64,000 nucleotides of DNA from Membranipora membranacea (Eukaryota > Bryozoa > Gymnolaemata > Cheilostomatida > Membraniporidae), in NCBI GenBank assembly GCA_914767715.1, contig OU612066.1, forward strand, positions 34,880,283-34,944,282, read 5' to 3'. This document shows, piece after piece, positions 10,681-22,549 of the stretch (position 1 is its first letter; every line of letters starts with the position of its first letter). Made by a program: the position numbers and the translations under genes. The notes below the pieces were generated by a model. It was not told where the DNA came from and searched no databases. It worked only from the letters and a program-made list of their open reading frames with translations.

Positions 10681-13600
10681 CTACAGTTCCAGTGACCTTT
10701 TGTGCAGTATCTAGGTAAATTTCTGAACAATATTCTAAAACTGGTCGGACACTGCTTTTGTAAGTTTTAAGGGAACTCGATCTAAACGACTGACATTGAA
10801 TAGCTTGCACTCGAACCAATTACGCCATCTCAAATTCCCCAGAGAAGCATCGGTTGATGGCTCTAATTAGCTAGGTCATAATGAACTACCATCGTCAACA
10901 TCATCCAACCAAGCATGTCAACCGCATTCGTCACAGCGTAAGGGGATGTTATATTACCGATAACCTATAATCATACTATCTCATTGTCCATTGAGAGGCA
11001 TGACGATGCTAAATAGCCAAACAACATTCAAATTCATTGGCTTTGACTCCAACAACAACTAGAGCTTGTAGCGCTGATGAAAGAAACTGAGCTTATCTGA
11101 GCTGAGCTGAGCTAAGCTGGATATGGCAGCAGCAGGGACAACATGCATCAAACTTCCATATCGGACACTTATCCTGCTACTCTTCACTGTGTTTATAATA
11201 ATCTGCTTGATAAGGTAGATTGGCATGATGATTACGATCTATTGGTCCTTCAATTCATTTTCAATATCTATTAATTTGCTAGTCTTTGATCAGCATTGCA
11301 GGATCATCGTTATGTGAGGATCAGAATTAATCTTATTTTATGATCCCAAGTTGAGTCGCGGGCAGGGCCAATTTTCACTGAGACTAAAAATCTGTTATTT
11401 GATGCTCAAATGTCTTCATGTGTGCTAATAACAAGAGTACTCAAGGGTCTGTGAGCATATGACAACATGGGATCATCATCATCATAATGATCTTTGTAGA
11501 TGAGAGAACACTGCCAAGGTGACACAACGTTAAAACACAGTTTCTTGAAAACCAACACGGGCAGAAAATTTATTCATAGCAAAAAGTTTTTCTGATATTT
11601 AGAAAAGGCGACAATCGAATTTTCCGCTCTTTTGAAAAGCTGAAAAAATGACAAATCACCTAATAAAGATGATTATAACGTGATGATAGTTATCGAAAAT
11701 TATCAAGGAGTTCTTCCAACTACAATCAGCGATGCTTTACTAAGGCAAATTAACACTAACACATCGCTTAATATTATCACTCACTTGGCACTTGGCATTC
11801 AAAAGAATTGCTCCCAAGTCGCTCTCTCAGAATGTTTATAGTTTATAGGACTCACTCTCACTCACTTAGTGAGCGTCCAGATTGCAACTTATACTGGTTC
11901 TGGATGAAAGACCCCCAGGAACACATTTAGATATCACTCCTGACAGTTTGGGGTCTGAAGTTTGGATATACCATCTCCATTTTGTTGAAACAGAATTTTT
12001 CTGCTTTTGCAGAAAAGCTACAAAACAAACTTAGTAGCTACTATGGGTTCAACCTGTAATGGCTACATATTCAACTGGTGGCACAATCACTTGATAAAAG
12101 GGACCATTTTCCTATCCGTATACAATATATCTCATCACATGATACCATGTGGTATACTGAATATGACATGTTGAGATATGTTGAGGCATCAGAGTTACCA
12201 CCCAATTATACCCACTGGGAAACTCTGATGGACTGTTATGAACAACTTGCAGAGAAGTTTTATCCCTACAATAACCGTGTTCAGATAACAGGCTGATAAA
12301 ACATATTTGTTTCTTTTCAGTTTCTCACGAAACAACATAACTCTGAACTTTACTGCAGTGGACTTTAGAGGAGAAGGTCAGTAAGAGTGTAGCTTCAAGT
12401 TCTCTACTCATAGTTTTGAGACTGCCCTCAACAGCCAGCTCATGATATGATATGAGGAATTATCCCTCTTTGGGGTCATTTATTGTTTCTTGACAAGTTG
12501 TTGTAATATAACTAATATATAAACTAACTATAATTATGTTTCCAGTGAGGTTGCAGTGTGTCAGCATTGATTTCAGAAAGGGAAAAAACAATCAAGAGCC
12601 AATCGATTATCTATGATTGAGCAAAGAAGTACTTCGTAAAAAAATATTTACTCTCTGCATGAATTAGTGCAGAGATATGCAGTACTCCTTGCTAGAATGA
12701 CCCAACATTGCATAGAATGAATCTTTGTGCCTATCGATTAATGACGTCTCTTTGTGACAAATGCCGTGATCATATTTGTCATGATCACGTCGTGTAAGAA
12801 TTAATCTTTTTGGCCAAATCATGGCATTACTCAACCTTTCAAACTTTATTTTCAAGATGGAACAGTGAGCCCAGAGGAGGATGTAAAATTGGCTGATGCG
12901 CCAAGCTCAAACCCTGAACGCACTACGCGACTCATGGAGAATTATGGGACTGAGAAATCTGACATTTGCCATTCTCCCGGCTCTATAGTCAAACATTTCA
13001 TCATGACAAAAATTGAAAAGACTGGTAGCTCAACGCTACATTCAATCCTAGCCCGATATGTACTGAACAACAGACTTAATCTGCTGAACCAGGCTAATGG
13101 GTTTCACATAGACTGGACCAAGCTAACAAAGGATAATGGTATGTGTTTGACTTCAGTATTCAGACTTCGATATTTCTTTTTGATACCATACCTTTCTAAA
13201 GTAACCAATTGTTTAAAGAAAATATCTTCTATAGATAACTTGAGGAATTTTGGCGCTACAGAGACAGTTTGTGGCTCTAAAAAAATGAGTTGAGTATTTG
13301 GATTTATAATTACAATATGCTATCACATGCCCAGCTACTCTGTAAGATCATCTAATAGGCCGTTCTCCATTGTTCAACTTCCTTTTTAAACTATTTCTCA
13401 ATTTTCTACCACCACAAACGTAAGCATCTCACACTACTCGATCGCATACTCAGAAAACATTTAAAGGACTTTGAAAAGCCTCCATGTGTATCTATCCAAG
13501 CAAATCAGAAAGTTTGAAAGTGTCTGACAAAGTGTGTCCTCAGTGGGCTCTCAGCCCATCTTGAGCCTGTGGCAGACAGTCTGTGACAGACTGCCTGTGA

Positions 13601-16600
13601 CAGACATCCTGTGACAGACAGTCTGTGACAGACAGCCTGTGACAGACAGTCTGTGACAGACAGCCTAAAACAGAAATGGCAAGTGCATTGTCACCATATA
13701 TCATTTCAAAGATCTCAAAGAGTCATACGAGCTTGTAATTTATCAAGATGCTGACAAATTCTCTGAATTTTTAAGGATTTTTTGAAAAACTGGGTTTTGA
13801 TTTCAATTTCCAAGGCTTTAAGTCGGCTGTGGAGGCAGTAAGCTTGAAAATGATATCCAATCTCAAGTTTTTTAATATTTAAAGTAGTTTACGGATGATA
13901 ACTCTCTTTTTTTGTTGCACATGCCTCATTCCCTCATCTCCTCTGCTCTTTTGCTTCTGCTTTCCACAGGGGAGATAAACTCTGGAAAGACCCCATCAGG
14001 ACCCCATAAATATTTGAAGATCAGAATTCAAATAATTTTTGGTAGGTATGGTGCACGCTAGGTCACTATATTTCTACTCAAAGTATTCTGACCATTCCAA
14101 TGATACAAACAAATTACATCATTCTGTCATCTCTGCTTTAACTGTAATATCAAATATTTTCAGAGGCCATGTAATTCTAAGGGCCAATTCAAAGTTGAAT
14201 GAGCGTCCTACCCTGTAATCAGTTGTTATTAACCTCATTTCCATAACGCCTGTCTGTGAGCGGCAAACTATATCATAAGGTGCTTTGCTAACCTCGGTAT
14301 ATAGTCAGTACCTGTAGCGGCCGAGATGTCGAACAAGTTTGGAGTTCAATAACACTTTGGGGCTCATTCATTCTGTTGAGATGTAAAACTGCAAGAAAAT
14401 AAGGTGAACATAATAAAAAAGGAATGAAAAATAGCAATAATATGCTTCGCACAAATAATGTAGCAAATAAAATCGTGATAACATAAAGGAAATGTATGGA
14501 AAATAATTGTACAACACTTACGTAACAATAGATATTTGACCTACCTAAGTTTAAATTGCATGCCACAAACTTCATGCAATCTATTGATCGATGCTACAGC
14601 TTGAGTTTTGTCTGGTGATGTCAATGTAATTTCATATATTAAAGCACCCTTGGAGGCTGTATGCCTATACAGATTTCTACATCATGAATCACACTCAGTT
14701 TCCCTTGCAAACTCTGTATGATTATCTCCGTCCAAATGACGATCAGCAGAAGTGACATAATATACCTCATTGGGATTGTCAGTTTTGCCAGTTTGTGGTC
14801 AAGGCCTTCATATAGAATCCCATTTCGACTACTTGTATTAGTAGCGTAACGTATATGAAATGCTTTATATATGAAGCATTTTGTTGTTCTATTCAATTCA
14901 CAATGAGGAATACTATCTGAACTGCGCAGTAAACTTTAGGGGATCATAATATTATTCTTCCTAATTTTTCAGGATGGTTGATTGGACCAAAAGAGATAGA
15001 GAAAGCCGACGTTATGATCTGTCACGCCCGTTATAATGAATCTATATTCGAGGAATATTTTGCACCAGATTATAAATACATTGTTCCTGTGAGGCATCCC
15101 ATCAGCTGGTTACAATCTGCAGTCTTTTACTTCTCTAATGAACTACACCACATTAAGGAGAATGTAAGTGTTTAGCACTGTGCTAGACTAACAACTAGCA
15201 ATCAATTAGATTAAAAATCAGTCTAGCTCCCATATCTGGTTGCGCTCTGTTCAAATTTCTCCTTGCATCTTGTTTTTGTTTGTTTCACAGTTTTCTTTTT
15301 ATCACCCAAATAAGGGAGTAGCTCAAGGAGTCCTTCCCATTGTGATTTGTCCAAGAGGGAGATCTTTATACTGCATATGGGGTGAGGCATACATTTCAAC
15401 TCTTTAATCATACTTGTACTATATTGTAGTCAACAGAGAAGGTTATAATGGATGATAGTCTGATGTATCATGGCAGAGGAGATCCAACTAATATTAAGAG
15501 TTACTTTCACTTACCCCAACTACAGTGGCTTGGATTAGATTATAAAAAATACAAATCTAACATCACTGCTATAAAACATTATGTTGAGTGGATAACTCAA
15601 AAGTATGTAATAACTTAAATTGTATCATATCATGTGTCAAAGGTTTTCGTCGTTTATTTTTGTTTTAATATTCCCAAGCTTTTGTTTGGTGTGAAACAGC
15701 TGTTTCCATATATTTTGTGCATTACTAAATTGGCCCATCAACCATCCAGCATCCAAGAAAGCTCATAAAGCCACAATTAATGTACCAGCAGCAAAATATT
15801 ATTTTTATCCTTATGTACTTTTCTAAAAAAACTTAAATCTCAATTCCCTTTGTCTTTAGGATTGATTTGGTGATTCTTCATGACCAGTATGATGCATCCT
15901 TGATACTGCTAAGGCGTAGATTCTGCTGGAGCTACACGGATGTCTTCTACAGTTCAAAGGAAGTACAAGTTAGAGAAGACGAGATACTAACAGCAGCTGC
16001 TCAGTACAAGCTTCTTAGTGCCGAAGTGAATCTGGGAGAACTTCTACTGTATGAGAGACTTAATCAAACATGGTGGACTCAGCATGAAGTGAATCAAGCT
16101 GATTTCTGGCTCGAGGTGAGTCTTCTTTCTCCAATCTATCATCTTTGAGGAATTCCGCAATTATGTGCTGTTGAAGAGTTGACGTCAGGTCAGGTCAGGT
16201 CAAATGAAGCCCATGGTGATAAAGTGGTACTAATCATTGAACCTATTTCTTTAAAAGTCAGGTTGCGTAGATTCGTCTGCTAATAAGGTATCTCCCTCAT
16301 TAAGCCCATTTTAATATGCAAGCAGCTGGAGACATATCATTATATAAAAAATGCCTGAGCATCGACATGTATCACTGAATATTAATGTGAATTATGTCCT
16401 CCTGAAAGGAGAGAAGACTAGTGTTCACATATAAAACTCAGTTCCCTCTAAATATCTGATTGTATACAGCTGAGTACTGGAATTTTACTGAACATAGTAC
16501 ATCTACTCTTATTTTAGGTGAAGTATTTCTCAGCATTAAATCTCCGATTGTCTGTAATCTGTAAAGAAGAGGTGAAGTTGCAGATACCAATATTAATTCC

Positions 16601-16721
16601 AGAAAGTCAGTGGCATGAACGGTTTAATGTAACTGAAAAACTCTGTACATATATTCTCCTAGGCAAGCAACAGTTTCGCATGCGTATGATCGACTACACT
16701 AAAGGATCATTCATATCATAA
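10556..16721 (+). CDS. Galactose 3-O-sulfotransferase-like gene, multi-exon
   Basis: Predicted Golgi type II enzyme moving sulfate from PAPS to galactose of a glycolipid or glycan (Gal3ST family). Exons: 10,556-10,647 (short cytosolic end, then anchor YRTLILLLIAVFIIFCLI); about 12,870-13,138 (stem, then the PAPS 5'-phosphosulfate loop MTKIEKTGSSTLHSIL, residues about 76-91); 14,973-15,163 (VPVRHPISWLQSAVFYF, 3'-phosphate site); 15,430-15,602; 15,860-16,115 (HDQYDASLILLRR, FCWSYTDVFY); 16,518-16,721. All later junctions have GT-AG and matching phases. Joining exon 1 to C12870 keeps frame and gives 394 residues, near the usual family length. That acceptor (CAGTGAG) is weak, so another acceptor or a missed small exon is possible; CTTTATTTTCAAG ending at 12,856 is stronger but in the wrong phase. 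AATAAA follows at 16,738. The frame into the second exon is closed by TAA at 12,802. Confidence 0.8.
10680..10835 (-). mobile_element. LINE 3' fragment fused to a tRNA-like SINE head
   Basis: On the - strand an A-box-like GATGGCGTAATTGG (about 10,832-10,815) is followed by a frame reading SSLKTYKSSVRPVLEYCSEIY. That is the post-RT motif of LINE proteins. It lies between the two duplicated sulfotransferase first exons. Confidence 0.5.
10988..11250 (+). repeat. Direct repeat copy 2 with a second membrane-anchor exon
   Basis: 11,123-11,214 is a second first exon of identical length (92 nt, ending in phase 2). It codes for MAAAGTTCIKLPYRTLILLL and on to CLI, with donor AAG|GTAGAT. It could be an alternative first exon of the downstream sulfotransferase or a duplicated relic. 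The copy at 10,556 has the better donor (AAG|GTAACT). Confidence 0.7.
11251..12856. other. Intron 1 of the sulfotransferase; one unexplained open frame
   Basis: Mostly AT-rich non-coding sequence. A frame from about 12,060 to TGA at 12,294-12,296 codes for a protein-like stretch (YVEASELPPNYTHWETLMD, then CYEQLAEKFYPYNN). It lacks an in-frame ATG start and a donor that would fit the sulfotransferase. It may be an exon of something else or a relic. Confidence 0.4.
13139..14972. other. Intron 2 of the sulfotransferase
   Basis: It contains the 13-bp minisatellite at 13,566-13,670, a block at 13,670-13,880 matching 23,700-23,900 inverted, and a block from 14,640 matching 21,863-22,400 inverted. 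At 14,780-14,796 lies the single TTTTGCCAGTTTG unit, which is expanded to about 37 copies in the right arm. Confidence 0.7.
13566..13670. repeat. 13-bp minisatellite (CTGTGACAGACAG)
   Basis: About eight units alternate between CCTGTGACAGACA and GTCTGTGACAGAC forms, so the higher-order period is 26 bp. The array lies in intron 2 of the sulfotransferase. The corresponding position is deleted in the right arm. Confidence 0.9.
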
Positions 16722-17115
16722 TTTTATTAATTTCCTCAATAAAACAAGGAAGTAAAAGCTATTACTGCTCTCCTATTTCTATGTTCCTGAGCCTTAAATT
16801 TCTTAAATTGTCTTGCAAAATGTATCAAGGTCAAGTAAAAGACATGATACGCAAATCGGATGCTTTTTAAAATACTGTGGTATTGATGAAATAATCTGAT
16901 TTCTCCTGGTTTTCCAGCCACCAGAATATGTGATTAAATAATGGTTTTCCTGTGACCAAAACCGATAATGGCGTTTTAAAATGTTTAGGAAATCAAACTG
17001 TTCCACTGTTCATATCAAGGCTTTGACGTAACAATGGTCAAAAAAGGTAACATTTTTTGCAGGAGGACATTATGGAATGATGTAACCTTATTCAAAGTTT
17101 GAAAACCCATAATGA

Positions 17116-18169
17116 TCAGTCTGTTGCCCTGCAAAGGCAGTTTTTCATTAAAATTGTTGATTATAAACAAATTGCGATGAAAGTTTTTATTACTGGTCTC
17201 CTTGATTAAGGTAAGACAGCATCATAAGACAGTGAACAACATTATTATGATATGATATCACAGAGTAAGGATATGATGATATTGTACTGATAAACATCTC
17301 ATAATCCGTGGTGAAAAGGATTTCCTGTAAGATTACGCAGTAATGAGATTTGGATAGAAGTAAGCCCACAACCTCAGCACCTTCAGGTATACAGTACTTT
17401 ATAAAGTTAAACACCTGTTTGAGGTAGGGGAACACACTAAAATTGTGAGAGATTGAAATAACAAAGGCCAGGTACGGCCTGATCAATTTCATAAAATATT
17501 CTAAATATGTAAAGCAACAGCAGGCGACAGCGGTGTTAAATTCACATTGTTTGGTTTCGGATCGAGGCCGATCAAAATATGAAAATATAGGACTCTCATC
17601 TGTTATAAGTCTCGACTTGCCAAAAGAGATCCTATTGCTAACGTATCAACTACTTAGAAAATTGAGGCAACTCACTCTCACTCTCCTGCTCGATGGCGTT
17701 CAAATTATAACGTTGAATGGAGAATGCCAGAGATTTTTTTTAACAAAGTTGTTTCACATCATACCAAAGCTTTGTTAGTCAAAAACTAACTCACATAATC
17801 TCAGACCAAAGAGATTCAAGTCCGCAGAGGTCATCTCCACGACAGAAGCCGTAAAGTTGTGTACATTTTCAGGAGCAAGATCTGCCGTATCGTACTGCCG
17901 CGTTTTCTGAGCTCTATATTATAATGAATTTTTAAGTCAACCAACCAAGTTTTTCTCAATCTTTGACAAGATAAGACAAAATAAAATAAGGTGAGTAGGT
18001 AATACACAGGCAGAAGATGCATTCCAGTTTCTAGTCCAAAAAAGCTGATATCTCATATCCTCAGAGCTATTATTTTCTCTCACATCTGGCCGCTTACTCC
18101 TAAATTTACATACCCTCCACATTAGAAGAAATTTTCTTTTTCACAATTTTTTCAAATCGGGGGATCATA
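17116..18169. other. No recognised gene
   Basis: Short frames only. A short CACAGAGTAAGGATATGA block at about 17,250 also occurs in the dispersed element near 37.5 and 49.2 kb, so part of this may be an old copy of that repeat. Confidence 0.4.
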
Positions 18170-19281
18170 AAGGCTGTGTATCCAAGCACATACTTCATCT
18201 CGTTAGCAAATCAAACAGACATTCACGATCACTTCGTAGCAACTGTGCAAGCTTTCTCTGTTATAAATTTATTCATGAAGCAAAGTCATCTTAAGTTAAA
18301 TCCTGCAAAGACTCAATTCATCCCATTTTCTCGTAAATCAAGTTTCTCATCATTTGCACCACTTCAGCTCGACGATCACACCTCTATATCTCCATCTCCT
18401 GAAGTCAGAAATCTTGGCCTCATCATGGACTCAAAGCTTGACTTCTAAAGTCATGTGACAGCATTACGCAAAACTTGCTTCTTTCAACTCAAACGGCTAA
18501 GGGCAATCAGGAATTATATTCCTAAATCTCAGTTTGCCACCCTCATTCACGCTTTCATCACCAGCAGGTTAGATTTCTGCAATTCGATCTTTTATGCTTT
18601 ACCTAAAACTGTCATTTCCCGATTACAAACAATACTGTGCGAAATGCTTGACTGGGGGCAATCGCTACACCTCAGCCACTGAAGCCAGATTTACACTCCA
18701 CTGGCTCCCTATCACATCAAGATCAATGTTCAAGCTAGGTGTCATGGCTCATAGAGTTGTGCACCATCCGACAACAATCCGAACATATCTCTCAGGTCCT
18801 TTTTCAACATCTAAGCATATTCGCAACACTCGCAACAACTCATCGAACACACTCGTTTCTACTTTCTCAAGCAAACTCTCAACCGTTGGCGATCGCTCCC
18901 TACTCATCACTCTGCCCAAAGTCTGGAATTCCCTCCAACCTGATCTCCGAGACATCTCTTCAACTTCCCTCTTCAAATCCAAACTAAAAACCTTCTTATT
19001 TAAATCTACTTATAATGTTTATTTTTAGCCTGGCGGGTTGCCTGTTTTTGCCTGGCAGGTGGCCATATTCAACTAAATATAATGTGTACATACATGTATT
19101 TTATTAGAAGTTACTATAATTTTATCTTTCCGTTAACTCATTGTCAGATTTTATGTACACTTTTATTTTATTTTTTATTATTCTACACCGAATATTTTAT
19201 CTCACATTTTATTATGTACAACGCTTAGAAATCATTGGTTTATTGTATAAACAATTTTATTAAGCGCTTCATAAATAAACT

Positions 19282-19364
<83 letters not shown>

Positions 19365-19366
19365 AA
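18170..19366 (+). mobile_element. 5'-truncated CR1/L2-like LINE with TTA tail
   Basis: Three overlapping + strand frames give the end of an RT and the typical C-terminal domain: HLKLNPAKTQFI, VRNLGLIMDSKLDF, LHAF-type IHAFITSRLDFCNS, FTLHWLPITSRSMFKL, GDRSLLITLPKVWNSL and FKSKLKTFLF. The catalytic FADD segment is already lost at the 5' end. A stop follows LDF at about 18,447 and a frameshift lies near 18,640. A long (ATT)n tail ends the element at 19,284-19,362. It lies between the two arms of the inverted duplication. Confidence 0.9.
19284..19362. repeat. (ATT)n microsatellite tail
   Basis: About 25 ATT units at the 3' end of the LINE, as expected for elements that end in short tandem repeats. 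Confidence 0.95.
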
Positions 19367-19735
19367 TTAAACCCTCATTTAGATCAAATCTAGGCAACTC
19401 AGCCTTTTTAAATATTTTTCATACATTTGTAACTAAATCAACCAAGCCTGAATCATTATCATTTAATCCTATCTAATGTTGTTAACTTGTGTTTTTGTTT
19501 GCCACACTCTGTTTCTTCTTTTCTTTTTCATTTTATTCACGCAATTTATGATACCATGCTTTCATTATCCTACTCACTATATAGTATGTAACACCCTACC
19601 ACTTATATCTTTTTATTCAAGTCATTTTTTGTATCTATGTTAATGTGTGTGAGGTCAGCAAGTTATTTTTAATTTGCTTTAATTATAAACTTTTAGAAAA
19701 CCTCAATAAATAGATAAATAGTAAATAAATAAATT
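19367..19735 (+). repeat. Dispersed repeat, copy 1
   Basis: It starts ATTAAACCCTCATT and ends with GAGGTCA.CAAGTTA, ACTTTTAGA.AAACCTC and an (AAAT)n-like tail. A second copy in the same orientation is at 22,550-22,988. The AAATA-rich tail suggests a retroposon. A similar CCTCTATAAATAAATAAATAAG tail occurs at 45,415-45,440. Confidence 0.65.
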
Positions 19736-19784
19736 ATAGGTGATTGTCAAGGTGTGACTTGTCAGCTGATGATCCGGTTCTTTA

Positions 19785-20270
19785 AGTGTTTAGGAAAGCA
19801 AGAAACAATCATTGTTCAAATCAATGTTTAGCCATAGCGATGGACAAAAAAAGTAAGTTTTTTGCAGAAGGCCAGGGCATTATTGAATGATGTATTCTAT
19901 CTCAAAGTGCAAAAAACCAGGGTCTAGAAGGGTCTGGAATATGTTATCTCCCCTGTAACAGATTCAAACTAAAATGATGATGCGCTTACAGTATAACAGT
20001 GGGCCTAGCCCGGGCTTGCCTAGGACAGTTACAAGGCTGCTCTACTTACACTAGGAATGATAAAAAACAGTTCTGGACAAATGTGGCAAAGATATTATAG
20101 TGTTAACCCGTAACAGGGGAGATAAATTACTCTAGACCCTGGGTTTTCAATCTTTGAATAAGGTTTCATCATTCCATAATGTCCTCCTGCAAAAAATATT
20201 ACCTATTTTGTTCATTGCTATGGCAAATATGAACAGTGGTTGTTTTTTGATTTCCTAAACACTGGAAAAC
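19785..20270. repeat. Inverted repeat at the centre of the duplication
   Basis: 19,785-19,970 and 20,105-20,270 are reverse complements (GTGTTTAGGAAA, TTTTTTGCAG, CCAGGGTCTAGA, TATCTCCCCTGTAAC), with about 130 bp between. The same block occurs once more near 16,940-17,115 in the left arm, so this segment is itself a repeat. The spacer holds no gene. Confidence 0.75.
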
Positions 20271-20526
20271 GCTATTATCGGTTTTGGTCACAGGAAAACC
20301 ATTATATAATCACATATATTGGTGACTGGAAAACCATGAGAAATCAAACTGATTCATCCACACCACAGTATTTTAAGAGCATCCGATTTGCGTACCATGC
20401 CTTAGACTTGAACTTGAAACATTTTGCAAGACAGGAAAAATTTTTTGTTTTTGGAAAAAGCTTAGGAACAGAGAAATAGGAGAGCAGTAGCGGCTCTTAT
20501 CTGCTTGTTTTATTAAGGAAAATAAG

Positions 20527-21862
20527 ATATGAATGATCCTTTAGTGTAGTCGATCATACTGATGCGAAACTGTTGCTTGCCTAGGATTATATGTACAGAG
20601 TTTTTCAGTTAGATTAAACCGTTGATGCCACTGACTTTCTGGAATTAATATTGGTAACACAGCAACACATAATTGTGGAATTCCTCATACATGATAGATT
20701 GAAGAGGGATGACTACCTCATGCCAGAAATCAGCTTGATTCACATCATGCTTAGACCAACATGTTTGATTGAGCCTCTCATACAGGAGAAGTTCTCCAAG
20801 ATTCAATTCTGCACTAAGAAGCTTGTTCTGAGCAGCTGCTGTTAGTTTTTCGTCTTCTCTATCTTGTACTCCCTTTGAACTGTAGAAGATATCCGTGTAG
20901 CTCAAGCAGAATTTATGTCTTAGCAGTACCAAGGATGCATCATACTGGTCATGAAAAATCGGCAAATCAATTCTAAAAATAGGCAAAAACACAGAAGGAA
21001 TTGATATCTAAGATTCTGTAGAAAATTAAATAAGGATAAAAATAATTTTATGCTGCTGGTACATTAATTGTGGCTTTATGAGCTCTCCTCGATGCAGGAT
21101 GGTTGCTGGGGCCAAATTAAGTAATGCACAAAATATATGAAAACAGCTGTCTTTTGCTAATCAGAACAAAATTAACTGACAAAAACCTTTGACACGTGAT
21201 ATGATACAATTAAAGTTATAATACACTTTTGAGTTATCCACTCAACATAATGTTTTATAGCTGTGATGTTAGATTTGTATTTTTTATAATCTAATCCAAG
21301 CCACTGTAGTTGGGGTAAGTGAAAGTAACTCTTAATATTAGTTGGATCTGCTCTGCCATTTACATCAGCCTATCATCCATTATAACTTTCTCTGTAGACT
21401 ACAATATAGTACAAGTATGATTTACGAGTTGAAATGTGTGCCTCACCCTATATGCAGTATAAAGATTGGACAAATTGCAATGGGAAGGACTCAGATGAAT
21501 ATCCTCCATCGGCCATTCCCTAATTTGGGTGATAAAAGGAACACTGTGGAACAAACAAAAAACAAGATGCTAGGAGAACTGTGAATGGAACTCAACCAGA
21601 TATGGGAGCTAGACTGATTTTAAATCTAATTGATGGCTAGTTGTTAGTCAGGTACCGTGCTAATCACTTACATTCTCATTGATGTGGTGTAGTTCATTCG
21701 AGAAGTAAAAGACTGCAGATTGTAACCAGCTGATGGGATGCCTCACAGGAACAATGTATTTATAATCTGGTGCAAAATATTCCTCGAATATAGATTCATT
21801 ATAACGGGCGCGAGAGATTATAACGTCGGCTTTCTCTATCTCTTCTGGTCCAATCATCCATC
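20527..21862 (-). pseudogene. Sulfotransferase pseudogene (inverted copy)
   Basis: Exon equivalents on the - strand: 21,862-21,672 (191 nt, same as the intact copy), 21,398-21,227 (172 nt against 173), 20,972-20,717 (256 nt, same), then a remnant of the last exon to about 20,530. Lesions: the 5' exons with the membrane anchor and the PAPS loop are absent from this arm. A 1-nt deletion in the third piece gives a frameshift and a TAA after DDRLM. The donor after the fourth piece reads GTAGTC instead of GTGAGT. A deletion fuses intron 4 to the middle of the last exon, and a further 2-nt deletion follows. Retained motifs such as VPVRHPISWLQSAVFYF show recent common origin. Confidence 0.92.
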
Positions 21863-22040
21863 CTGAAAAATTAAGAAGAATAATATGATCCCTTAAAGTT
21901 TGCTGCACAATTCAGATAGTATTCCTCATTGTGTATTGAGTAGAACAACAAAATGCTTCATATATAAAGCATTTCATATACGTTACGCTACTAATACAAG
22001 TGGTCCGGAATGGGATTCCATATAAAGGCCTTGACCACAA

Positions 22041-22376
22041 ACTGGCAAAACTGGCAAAACTGGCAAAACTGGCAAAACTGGCAAAACTGGCAAAACTGGC
22101 AAAACTGGCAAAACTGGCAAAACTGGCAAAACTGGCAAAACTGGCAAAACTGGCAAAACTGGCAAAACTGGCAAAACTGGCAAAACTGGCAAAACTGGCA
22201 AAACTGGCAAAACTGGCAAAACTGGCAAAACTGGCAAAACTGGCAAAACTGGCAAAACTGGCAAAACTGGCAAAACTGGCAAAACTGGCAAAACTGGCAA
22301 AACTGGCAAAACTGGCAAAACTGGCAAAACTGGCAAAACTGGCAAAACTGGCAAAACTGGCAAAACTGGCAAAACT
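22041..22376. repeat. 9-bp minisatellite (ACTGGCAAA), about 37 copies
   Basis: A nearly perfect array of ACTGGCAAA. Because 9 is a multiple of 3 and no unit phase holds a stop, several frames on both strands stay open through it; these are artefacts. The flanks match 14,640-14,880 inverted, where only a single CCAGTTTG-type unit exists. So the array grew after the duplication. Confidence 0.97.
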
Positions 22377-22549
22377 GACAGTAGGCATAGATCGCTTTTA
22401 AATTTACTTGCACTACTAAGTAGGCAACAATATTTATTTCATAATTTTACACATAAAAGTTGCGAAAACAAAGCTTCAAAGCATATCCTTAATCTAGTGC
22501 GAAAGTCCCGAAAACATCAGTGTTGTCTAAGAAGCAAATGCACTATTAT

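Larger units (their letters stand above)
4715..17115 (+). repeat. Left arm of a large inverted duplication
   Basis: Blocks of this segment recur in reverse complement downstream: 4,715-5,735 with 27,000-27,745; 5,900-6,620 with 25,940-26,800; 6,900-7,500 with 24,490-25,020; 8,240-8,760 with 23,930-24,480; 13,670-13,880 with 23,700-23,900; 14,640-16,750 with 20,500-22,400; 16,760-17,115 with 20,140-20,480. Order is preserved and orientation is inverted. The arm is interrupted by a LINE at 9.1-10.4 kb. Its segment 8,760-13,660 has no counterpart in the right arm. Divergence is substantial, so the event is old. Confidence 0.85.

Noticed and set aside
12865-13293. A stand-alone gene starting at GTG 12,865
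   Set aside because: The frame is an internal exon that ends at the donor at 13,139. The sequence beyond it is intron, and the nearby ATG at 12,857 stops after three codons.
22041-22376. CRISPR-like or other regular array
   Set aside because: The units abut with no spacers, and the window is clearly eukaryotic.
21912-22413. Five long overlapping frames on both strands (LAK, NWQ, FAS, VLP and FCQ repeats)
   Set aside because: All are translations of the 9-bp minisatellite, which stays open in several frames by arithmetic. They are not genes.
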